From positions 434,001-498,000 of the forward strand of contig CAXXHC010000001.1 of assembly GCA_963663525.2 (NCBI GenBank): DNA of 64,000 bases, given 5' to 3'. The DNA comes from G963663525 sp963663525 (lineage in GTDB: Bacteria > Myxococcota_A > SURF-8 > G963663525). Under the pieces are notes generated by a model. It saw only the letters and a program-made list of their open reading frames with translations. It ran no database searches and was not told where the DNA came from. Of this stretch, positions 36,101-43,405 are shown in pieces. A program made the translations under genes and the position numbers. Numbering within the stretch: position 1 is the stretch's first letter; the number at the start of each line of letters is the position of its first letter.

Positions 36101-36602
36101 GGGTCTGGTGCTGACGGAGAACGCGTTCGCGCTGCGCCCGGACTGGTCCGGCGAAGTGCTGGCCTGGGATCCGGACGCGCTGGGGACGGGGATCGGCGGC
36201 TGGGTCTGTCGCCCCGGGTTGCCGAACGACTGCTCGGACGGCCAGATCGCCCAATACACCTCGGATGGCTTCTGGGTCTGCGTGACGGACGCGACGCTTT
36301 CGGAGTCGGAAGTGGACGCGTTTGTGGCGAACAACGGCTACCTGACCTCGGTGGACTGGACGGAAGTGACGGGAATCCCTGAGGATTTCGCGGATGGCAC
36401 CGACAACGTGCTGGACGAGACCGCGGTGGACGCCTTTGTCGCGAACAACGGCTACCTGACCTCGGTGGACTGGATGGAAGTCACCGGAATCCCTACGGAT
36501 TTCGCGGACGGCACCGACGACGTGCTGGACGAATCGGCGGTGGACGCCTTTGGACGGCTACCTGACCTCGGTGGACTGGATGGAAGTCACCGGAATCCCT
36601 GA
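33162..36602 (+). CDS. Giant repeat protein, fragment 1 (N-terminus)
   Basis: Holds the signal peptide MKRISSLCIALFVLSLPMWAWA, the N-terminal fibre-type domain and a transition zone (about 33.8-34.1 kb) of three short Cys-containing units (such as DQDCSAMGDNYYVAGFDGEGNVLC). It continues with the first nine 38-residue units, three YALDTAVTGLEAALNDGSS units and two long modules. The second long module lacks one codon (DWSG at 36,140 where the others have DCQSG), so it loses one of its eight cysteines. The frame breaks at 36,549, where an eight-base net deletion removes most of the VANN segment. The last 17 codons before the stop at 36,602 are out of frame and not real. Confidence 0.8.
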   Translation: MKRISSLCIALFVLSLPMWAWAEIPDQMRLQAYLTDDFGNPLSGNFDVALKLYTTQESDEAIWEDTQSITVDGGFLDLVVGGTENPLDANVFGEDGEAWLGIKIGEDPEMVPRQKITAVPYSTRASIAEYAKEAGNVPTDAEIIGMLEEDGTFALTAELSDGDPMTTPIQWSDLSGVPEAFSDGVDNQLSEAEVLQIVGDNNYVTSDQLDAYALRNQSCVSFGADYIVAGIGTDGNVICVQDRNTQYTAADFALSAQSCAEDYIMAGISEEGLPICVPDTDTTYDGSVFALSDQDCSAMGDNYYVAGFDGEGNVLCYADSDLLAGLSCEAGKIAKFDGESWDCADDNVLDESAVDAYVANNGYLTSVDWMEVTGIPTDFADGTDNVLDETAVDAFVANNGYLTSVDWMEVTGIPEDFSDGTDNVLDESAVDAYVANNGYALDTAVTGLEAALNDGSSSTSPVGWGDLVDVPVGLSDGDDNTQLSESEVDAFVANNGYLTSVDWTEVTGIPTDFADGVDADTLAGLACDYDQVAMWNGSSWACAYDYDSLGEIECGYGQLIAFNGEGWDCIDDADTKYGVAAGQGLVLTENAFALRPDCQSGEVLAWDPDALGTGIGGWVCRPGLPNDCSDGQIAQYVSDGFWVCVTDATLSESEVDAFVANNGYLTSVDWTEVTGIPTDFADGTDNVLDETAVDAYVANNGYLTSVDWMEVTGIPEDFSDGTDNVLDESAVDAYVANNGYALDTAVTGLEAALNDGSSSTSPVGWGDLVDVPVGLSDGDDNTQLSESEVDAFVANNGYLTSVDWMEVTGIPEDFSDGTDNVLDESAVDAYVANNGYALDTAVTGLEAALNDGSSSTSPVGWGDLVDVPVGLSDGDDNTQLSESEVDAFVANNGYLTSVDWMEVTGIPEDFADGVDADTLAGLACDYDQVAMWDGEGWSCAYDYDSLADIECGTGQLIAFNGEGWDCIDDADTKYGVAAGQGLVLTENAFALRPDWSGEVLAWDPDALGTGIGGWVCRPGLPNDCSDGQIAQYTSDGFWVCVTDATLSESEVDAFVANNGYLTSVDWTEVTGIPEDFADGTDNVLDETAVDAFVANNGYLTSVDWMEVTGIPTDFADGTDDVLDESAVDAFGRLPDLGGLDGSHRNP

Positions 36603-39600
36603 GGATTTCTCGGACGGTACCGACGACGTGCTGGACGAATCGGCGGTGGACGCTTTTGTGGCGAACAACGGCTATGCCCTGGATACGGCGGTGACGGGCC
36701 TGGAAGCGGCGTTGAACGACGGCAGCAGCAGCACGTCTCCGGTGGGCTGGGGCGACTTGGTGGACGTTCCGGTGGGCCTGTCGGACGGCGACGACAACAC
36801 GCAGCTTTCGGAGTCGGAAGTGGATGCTTTTGTCGCGAACAACGGCTACCTGACCTCGGTGGACTGGATGGAAGTCACCGGAATTCCTGAGGATTTCGCG
36901 GACGGCGTGGACGCCGACACCCTGGCGGGCCTGGCCTGCGATTACGACCAGGTAGCGATGTGGGACGGCGAGGGCTGGAGTTGCGCCTACGATTACGACT
37001 CGCTGGCGGACATCGAGTGCGGGACCGGTCAGTTGATCGCGTTCAACGGCGAGGGCTGGGACTGCATCGACGATGCGGATACGAAATACGGCGTGGCGGC
37101 GGGCCAGGGTCTGGTGCTGACGGAGAACGCGTTCGCGCTGCGCCCGGACTGCCAGTCCGGCGAAGTGCTGGCCTGGGATCCGGACGCGCTGGGGACGGGG
37201 ATCGGCGGCTGGGTCTGTCGCCCCGGGTTGCCGAACGACTGCTCGGACGGCCAGATCGCCCAATACGTCTCGGATGGCTTCTGGGTCTGCGTGACGGACG
37301 CGACGCTTTCGGAGTCGGAAGTGGACGCGTTTGTGGCGAACAACGGCTACCTGACCTCGGTGGACTGGACGGAAGTGACGGGAATCCCTGAGGATTTCGC
37401 GGATGGCACCGACAACGTGCTGGACGAGACCGCGGTGGACGCCTTTGTCGCGAACAACGGCTACCTGACCTCGGTGGACTGGATGGAAGTCACCGGAATC
37501 CCTACGGATTTCGCGGACGGCACCGACGACGTGCTGGACGAATCGGCGGTGGACGCCTTTGTCGCGAACAACGGCTACCTGACCTCGGTGGACTGGATGG
37601 AAGTCACCGGAATCCCTGAGGATTTCTCGGACGGTACCGACGACGTGCTGGACGAATCGGCGGTGGACGCTTTTGTGGCGAACAACGGCTATGCCCTGGA
37701 TACGGCGGTGACGGGCCTGGAAGCGGCGTTGAACGACGGCAGCAGCAGCACGTCTCCGGTGGGCTGGGGCGACTTGGTGGACGTTCCGGTGGGCCTGTCG
37801 GACGGCGACGACAACACGCAGCTTTCGGAGTCGGAAGTGGATGCTTTTGTCGCGAACAACGGCTACCTGACCTCGGTGGACTGGATGGAAGTCACCGGAA
37901 TTCCTGAGGATTTCGCGGACGGCGTGGACGCCGACACCCTGGCGGGCCTGGCCTGCGATTACGACCAGGTAGCGATGTGGGACGGCGAGGGCTGGAGTTG
38001 CGCCTACGATTACGACTCGCTGGCGGACATCGAGTGCGGGACCGGTCAGTTGATCGCGTTCAACGGCGAGGGCTGGGACTGCATCGACGATGCGGATACG
38101 AAATACGGCGTGGCGGCGGGCCAGGGTCTGGTGCTGACGGAGAACGCGTTCGCGCTGCGCCCGGACTGCCAGTCCGGCGAAGTGCTGGCCTGGGATCCGG
38201 ACGCGCTGGGGACGGGGATCGGCGGCTGGGTCTGTCGCCCCGGGTTGCCGAACGACTGCTCGGACGGCCAGATCGCCCAATACGTCTCGGATGGCTTCTG
38301 GGTCTGCGTGACGGACGCGACGCTTTCGGAGTCGGAAGTGGACGCGTTTGTGGCGAACAACGGCTACCTGACCTCGGTGGACTGGACGGAAGTGACGGGA
38401 ATTCCTACGGATTTCGCGGATGGCACCGACAACGTGCTGGACGAGACCGCGGTGGACGCCTACGTGGCGAACAACGGCTACCTGACCTCGGTGGACTGGA
38501 TGGAAGTCACCGGAATCCCTGAGGATTTCTCGGACGGCACCGACGACGTGCTGGACGAGACCGCGGTGGACGCTTTTGTCGCGAACAACGGCTATGCCCT
38601 GGATACGGCGGTGACGGGCCTGGAAGCGGCGTTGAACGACGGCAGCAGCAGCACGTCTCCGGTGGGCTGGGGCGACTTGGTGGACGTTCCGGTGGGCCTG
38701 TCGGACGGCGACGACAACACGCAGCTTTCGGAGTCGGAAGTGGACGCGTTTGTGGCGAACAACGGCTACCTGACTTCGGTGGACTGGACGGAAGTCACCG
38801 GAATTCCTACGGATTTCTCGGACGGTACCGACGACGTGCTGGACGAGACCGCGGTGGACGCCTACGTGGCGAACAACGGCTACCTGACCTCGGTGGACTG
38901 GACGGAAGTGACGGGAATTCCTACGGATTTCGCGGACGGCACCGACGACGTGCTGGACGAATCGGCGGTGGACGCTTTTGTCGCGAACAACGGCTATGCC
39001 CTGGATACGGCGGTGACGGGCCTGGAAGCGGCGTTGAACGACGGCAGCAGCAGCACGTCTCCGGTGGGCTGGGGCGACTTGGTGGACGTTCCGGTGGGCC
39101 TGTCGGACGGCGACGACAACACGCAGCTTTCGGAGTCGGAAGTGGACGCTTTTGTCGCGAACAACGGCTACCTGACTTCGGTGGACTGGACGGAAGTCAC
39201 CGGAATTCCTGAGGATTTCGCGGACGGCGTGGACGCCGACACCCTGGCGGGGCTGGCCTGCGATTACGACCAGGTAGCGATGTGGGACGGCGAGGGCTGG
39301 AGTTGCGCCTACGATTACGACTCGCTTGGGGAGATCGAGTGCGGGACCGGTCAGCTGATCGCGTTCAACGGCGAGGGCTGGGACTGCATCGACGATGCGG
39401 ATACGAAATACGGCGTGGCGGCGGGCCAGGGTCTGGTGCTGACGGAGAACGCGTTCGCGCTGCGCCCGGACTGCCAGTCCGGCGAAGTGCTGGCCTGGGA
39501 TCCGGACGCGCTGGGGACGGGGATCGGCGGCTGGGTCTGTCGCCCCGGGTTGCCGAACGACTGCTCGGACGGCCAGATCGCCCAATACACCTCGGACGGC

Positions 39601-41304
39601 TTCTGGGTCTGCGTGACGGACGCGACGCTTTCGGAGTCGGAAGTGGACGCGTTTGTGGCGAACAACGGCTACCTGACGAGTGTGGACTGGATGGAAGTCA
39701 CGGGAATCCCTGAGGATTTCGCGGACGGCACCGACAACGTGCTGGACGAATCGGCGGTGGACGCTTTTGTCGCGAACAACGGCTATGCCCTGGATACGGC
39801 GGTGACGGGCCTGGAAGCGGCGTTGAACGACGGCAGCAGCAGCACGTCTCCGGTGGGCTGGGGCGACTTGGTGGACGTTCCGGTGGGCCTGTCGGACGGC
39901 GACGACAACACGCAGCTTTCGGAGTCGGAAGTGGACGCTTTTGTCGCGAACAACGGCTACCTGACTTCGGTGGACTGGACGGAAGTGACGGGAATTCCTA
40001 CGGATTTCGCGGACGGCACCGACAACGTGCTGGACGAATCGGCGGTGGACGCCTACGTGGCGAACAACGGCTACCTGACGAGTGTGGACTGGATGGAAGT
40101 CACGGGAATCCCTGAGGATTTCGCGGACGGCACCGACGACGTGCTGGACGAGACCGCGGTGGACGCTTTTGTCGCGAACAACGGCTACCTGACTTCGGTG
40201 GACTGGACGGAAGTCACCGGAATTCCTGAGGATTTCGCGGACGGCGTGGACGCCGACACCCTGGCGGGGCTGGCCTGCGATTACGACCAGGTAGCGATGT
40301 GGGACGGCGAGGGCTGGAGTTGCGCCTACGATTACGACTCGCTTGGGGAGATCGAGTGCGGGACCGGTCAGCTGATCGCGTTCAACGGCGAGGGCTGGGA
40401 CTGCATCGACGATGCGGATACGAAATACGGCGTGGCGGCGGGCCAGGGTCTGGTGCTGACGGAGAACGCGTTCGCGCTGCGCCCGGACTGCCAGTCCGGC
40501 GAAGTGCTGGCCTGGGATCCGGACGCGCTGGGGACGGGGATCGGCGGCTGGGTCTGTCGCCCCGGGTTGCCGAACGACTGCTCGGACGGCCAGATCGCGC
40601 AATACGTCTCGGATGGCTTCTGGGTCTGCGTGACGGACGCGACGCTTTCGGAGTCGGAAGTGGACGCCTACGTGGCGAACAACGGCTACCTGACCTCGGT
40701 GGACTGGACGGAAGTGACGGGAATTCCTACGGATTTCTCGGACGGCGACGACAACACGCAGCTTTCGGAGTCGGAAGTGGACGCGTTTGTGGCGAACAAC
40801 GGCTACCTGACTTCGGTGGACTGGGACGGAAGTCACCGGAATTCCTACGGATTTCTCGGACGGTACCGACGACGTGCTGGACGAGACCGCGGTGGACGCC
40901 TACGTGGCGAACAACGGCTACCTGACCTCGGTGGACTGGACGGAAGTGACGGGAATTCCTACGGATTTCGCGGACGGCACCGACGACGTGCTGGACGAAT
41001 CGGCGGTGGACGCTTTTGTCGCGAACAACGGCTATGCCCTGGATACGGCGGTGACGGGCCTGGAAGCGGCGTTGAACGACGGCAGCAGCAGCACGTCTCC
41101 GGTGGGCTGGGGCGACTTGGTGGACGTTCCGGTGGGCCTGTCGGACGGCGACGACAACACGCAGCTTTCGGAGTCGGAAGTGGACGCTTTTGTCGCGAAC
41201 AACGTGGAACTGGACCTGACGGGAATTCTCTCGGACTACGGATTTCGCGGACGGCGTGGACGCCGACACCCTGGCGGGGCTGGCCTGCGATTACGACCAG
41301 GTAG
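36550..41304 (+). CDS. Giant repeat protein, fragment 2 (repeat core)
   Basis: Continues the same protein in the next frame. It contains four long Cys modules and about sixteen 38-residue units in near-identical arrays. The stretch from 36,586 recurs essentially unchanged 1,017 bases later. There is no start signal; this is an internal piece, not a separate gene. The true frame ends at about 40,822, where a single extra G turns GACTGGACGG into GACTGGGACGG. The remaining codons to 41,304 are Arg/Gly-rich shadow sequence read in the wrong frame. Confidence 0.75.
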   Translation: MDGYLTSVDWMEVTGIPEDFSDGTDDVLDESAVDAFVANNGYALDTAVTGLEAALNDGSSSTSPVGWGDLVDVPVGLSDGDDNTQLSESEVDAFVANNGYLTSVDWMEVTGIPEDFADGVDADTLAGLACDYDQVAMWDGEGWSCAYDYDSLADIECGTGQLIAFNGEGWDCIDDADTKYGVAAGQGLVLTENAFALRPDCQSGEVLAWDPDALGTGIGGWVCRPGLPNDCSDGQIAQYVSDGFWVCVTDATLSESEVDAFVANNGYLTSVDWTEVTGIPEDFADGTDNVLDETAVDAFVANNGYLTSVDWMEVTGIPTDFADGTDDVLDESAVDAFVANNGYLTSVDWMEVTGIPEDFSDGTDDVLDESAVDAFVANNGYALDTAVTGLEAALNDGSSSTSPVGWGDLVDVPVGLSDGDDNTQLSESEVDAFVANNGYLTSVDWMEVTGIPEDFADGVDADTLAGLACDYDQVAMWDGEGWSCAYDYDSLADIECGTGQLIAFNGEGWDCIDDADTKYGVAAGQGLVLTENAFALRPDCQSGEVLAWDPDALGTGIGGWVCRPGLPNDCSDGQIAQYVSDGFWVCVTDATLSESEVDAFVANNGYLTSVDWTEVTGIPTDFADGTDNVLDETAVDAYVANNGYLTSVDWMEVTGIPEDFSDGTDDVLDETAVDAFVANNGYALDTAVTGLEAALNDGSSSTSPVGWGDLVDVPVGLSDGDDNTQLSESEVDAFVANNGYLTSVDWTEVTGIPTDFSDGTDDVLDETAVDAYVANNGYLTSVDWTEVTGIPTDFADGTDDVLDESAVDAFVANNGYALDTAVTGLEAALNDGSSSTSPVGWGDLVDVPVGLSDGDDNTQLSESEVDAFVANNGYLTSVDWTEVTGIPEDFADGVDADTLAGLACDYDQVAMWDGEGWSCAYDYDSLGEIECGTGQLIAFNGEGWDCIDDADTKYGVAAGQGLVLTENAFALRPDCQSGEVLAWDPDALGTGIGGWVCRPGLPNDCSDGQIAQYTSDGFWVCVTDATLSESEVDAFVANNGYLTSVDWMEVTGIPEDFADGTDNVLDESAVDAFVANNGYALDTAVTGLEAALNDGSSSTSPVGWGDLVDVPVGLSDGDDNTQLSESEVDAFVANNGYLTSVDWTEVTGIPTDFADGTDNVLDESAVDAYVANNGYLTSVDWMEVTGIPEDFADGTDDVLDETAVDAFVANNGYLTSVDWTEVTGIPEDFADGVDADTLAGLACDYDQVAMWDGEGWSCAYDYDSLGEIECGTGQLIAFNGEGWDCIDDADTKYGVAAGQGLVLTENAFALRPDCQSGEVLAWDPDALGTGIGGWVCRPGLPNDCSDGQIAQYVSDGFWVCVTDATLSESEVDAYVANNGYLTSVDWTEVTGIPTDFSDGDDNTQLSESEVDAFVANNGYLTSVDWDGSHRNSYGFLGRYRRRAGRDRGGRLRGEQRLPDLGGLDGSDGNSYGFRGRHRRRAGRIGGGRFCREQRLCPGYGGDGPGSGVERRQQQHVSGGLGRLGGRSGGPVGRRRQHAAFGVGSGRFCREQRGTGPDGNSLGLRISRTAWTPTPWRGWPAITTR

Positions 41305-41740
41305 CGATGTGGGACGGCGAGGGCTGGAGTTGCGCCTACGATTACGACTCGCTTGGGGAGATCGAGTGCGGGACCGGTCAGCTGATCGCGTTCAACGGCG
41401 AGGGCTGGGACTGCATCGACGATGCGGATACGAAATACGGCGTGGCGGCGGGCCAGGGTCTGGTGCTGACGGAGAACGCGTTCGCGCTGCGCCCGGACTG
41501 CCAGTCCGGCGAAGTGCTGGCCTGGGATCCGGACGCGCTGGGGACGGGGATCGGCGGCTGGGTCTGTCGCCCCGGGTTGCCGAACGACTGCTCGGACGGC
41601 CAGATCGCCCAATACACCTCGGACGGCTTCTGGGTCTGCGTGACGGACGCGACGCTTTCGGAGTCGGAAGTGGACGCGTTTGTGGCGAACAACGGCTACC
41701 TGACGAGTGTGGACTGGATGGAAGTCACGGGAATCCCTGA
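40874..41740 (+). CDS. Giant repeat protein, fragment 3
   Basis: In-frame continuation from about 40,823 to 41,215. It encodes one full 38-residue unit, one YALDTAVTGLEAALNDG unit and the beginning of another. At 41,207 the sequence turns into a scrambled version of the expected unit (VELDLTGILSD in place of GYLTSVDWTEVTG) and the frame is lost. Codons after about 41,245 are out of frame. Not an independent gene. Confidence 0.6.
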   Translation: MLDETAVDAYVANNGYLTSVDWTEVTGIPTDFADGTDDVLDESAVDAFVANNGYALDTAVTGLEAALNDGSSSTSPVGWGDLVDVPVGLSDGDDNTQLSESEVDAFVANNVELDLTGILSDYGFRGRRGRRHPGGAGLRLRPGSDVGRRGLELRLRLRLAWGDRVRDRSADRVQRRGLGLHRRCGYEIRRGGGPGSGADGERVRAAPGLPVRRSAGLGSGRAGDGDRRLGLSPRVAERLLGRPDRPIHLGRLLGLRDGRDAFGVGSGRVCGEQRLPDECGLDGSHGNP

Positions 41741-42218
41741 GGATTTCGCGGACGGCACCGACAACGTGCTGGACGAATCGGCGGTGGACGCTTTTGTCGC
41801 GAACAACGGCTATGCCCTGGATACGGCGGTGACGGGCCTGGAAGCGGCGTTGAACGACGGCAGCAGCAGCACGTCTCCGGTGGGCTGGGGCGACTTGGTG
41901 GACGTTCCGGTGGGCCTGTCGGACGGCGACGACAACACGCAGCTTTCGGAGTCGGAAGTGGACGCTTTTGTCGCGAACAACGGCTACCTGACTTCGGTGG
42001 ACTGGACGGAAGTGACGGGAATTCCTACGGATTTCGCGGACGGCACCGACAACGTGCTGGACGAATCGGCGGTGGACGCCTACGTGGCGAACAACGGCTA
42101 CCTGACGAGTGTGGACTGGATGGAAGTCACGGGAATCCCTGAGGATTTCGCGGACGGCACCGACGACGTTGGACGAGACCGGCGGTGGACGCTTTTGTCG
42201 CGAACAACGGCTACCTGA
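41256..42218 (+). CDS. Giant repeat protein, fragment 4
   Basis: Carries the seventh long Cys module (VDADTLAGLACDYDQVAMWD to DGFWVCVTDATLSESE), one YALDTA unit and three 38-residue units. The frame ends near 42,168, where GACGTGCTGG has become GACGTTGG and an extra G appears a few bases later. It has no start signal of its own. Nucleotide sequence is almost identical to 39,240-40,130. Confidence 0.6.
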   Translation: MDADTLAGLACDYDQVAMWDGEGWSCAYDYDSLGEIECGTGQLIAFNGEGWDCIDDADTKYGVAAGQGLVLTENAFALRPDCQSGEVLAWDPDALGTGIGGWVCRPGLPNDCSDGQIAQYTSDGFWVCVTDATLSESEVDAFVANNGYLTSVDWMEVTGIPEDFADGTDNVLDESAVDAFVANNGYALDTAVTGLEAALNDGSSSTSPVGWGDLVDVPVGLSDGDDNTQLSESEVDAFVANNGYLTSVDWTEVTGIPTDFADGTDNVLDESAVDAYVANNGYLTSVDWMEVTGIPEDFADGTDDVGRDRRWTLLSRTTAT

Positions 42219-43405
42219 CTTCGGTGGACTGGACGGAAGTCACCGGAATTCCTGAGGATTTCGCGGACGGCGTGGACGCCGACACCCTGGCGGGGCTGGC
42301 CTGCGATTACGACCAGGTAGCGATGTGGGACGGCGAGGGCTGGAGTTGCGCCTACGATTACGACTCGCTTGGGGAGATCGAGTGCGGGACCGGTCAGCTG
42401 ATCGCGTTCAACGGCGAGGGCTGGGACTGCATCGACGATGCGGATACGAAATACGGCGTGGCGGCGGGCCAGGGTCTGGTGCTGACGGAGAACGCGTTCG
42501 CGCTGCGCCCGGACTGCCAGTCCGGCGAAGTGCTGGCCTGGGATCCGGACGCGCTGGGGACGGGGATCGGCGGCTGGGTCTGTCGCCCCGGGTTGCCGAA
42601 CGACTGCTCGGACGGCCAGATCGCGCAATACGTGGCTCGGGTCGGCGGTGACGGACGCGACGCTTGCCTACGTGGCGGACGCGACGCTTTCGGAGTCGGA
42701 AGTGGACGCCTACGTGGCGAACAACGGCTACCTGACCTCGGTGGACTGGACGGAAGTGACGGGAATTCCTACGGATTTCTCGGACGGCGACGACAACACG
42801 CAGCTTTCGGAGTCGGAAGTGGACGCGTTTGTGGCGAACAACGGCTACCTGACTTCGGTGGACTGGACGGAAGTCACCGGAATTCCTACGGATTTCTCGG
42901 ACGGTACCGACGACGTGCTGGACGAGACCGCGGTGGACGCCTACGTGGCGAACAACGGCTACCTGACCTCGGTGGACTGGACGGAAGTGACGGGAATTCC
43001 TACGGATTTCGCGGACGGCACCGACGACGTGCTGGACGAATCGGCGGTGGACGCTTTTGTCGCGAACAACGGCTATGCCCTGGATACGGCGGTGACGGGC
43101 CTGGAAGCGGCGTTGAACGACGGCAGCAGCAGCACGTCTCCGGTGGGCTGGGGCGACTTGGTGGACGTTCCGGTGGGCCTGTCGGACGGCGACGACAACA
43201 CGCAGCTTTCGGAGTCGGAAGTGGACGCTTTTGTCGCGAACAACGGCTACCTGACTTCGGTGGACTGGACGGAAGTGACGGGAATTCCTACGGATTTCGC
43301 GGACGGCACCGACAACGTGCTGGACGAATCGGCGGTGGACGCCTACGTGGCGAACAACGGCTACCTGACGAGTGTGGACTGGATGGAAGTCACGGGAATC
43401 CCTGA
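42185..43405 (+). CDS. Giant repeat protein, fragment 5
   Basis: Only about 42,172-42,632 is in the real frame: one 38-residue unit and most of the eighth long Cys module, up to GQIAQYV. At 42,632-42,670 the expected SDGFWVCVTD segment is replaced by a jumbled stretch with a partial duplication of the GACGCGACGCTT motif. Later codons (Gly/Arg-rich) are a shadow of fragment 6. Not an independent gene. Confidence 0.55.
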   Translation: MDAFVANNGYLTSVDWTEVTGIPEDFADGVDADTLAGLACDYDQVAMWDGEGWSCAYDYDSLGEIECGTGQLIAFNGEGWDCIDDADTKYGVAAGQGLVLTENAFALRPDCQSGEVLAWDPDALGTGIGGWVCRPGLPNDCSDGQIAQYVARVGGDGRDACLRGGRDAFGVGSGRLRGEQRLPDLGGLDGSDGNSYGFLGRRRQHAAFGVGSGRVCGEQRLPDFGGLDGSHRNSYGFLGRYRRRAGRDRGGRLRGEQRLPDLGGLDGSDGNSYGFRGRHRRRAGRIGGGRFCREQRLCPGYGGDGPGSGVERRQQQHVSGGLGRLGGRSGGPVGRRRQHAAFGVGSGRFCREQRLPDFGGLDGSDGNSYGFRGRHRQRAGRIGGGRLRGEQRLPDECGLDGSHGNP

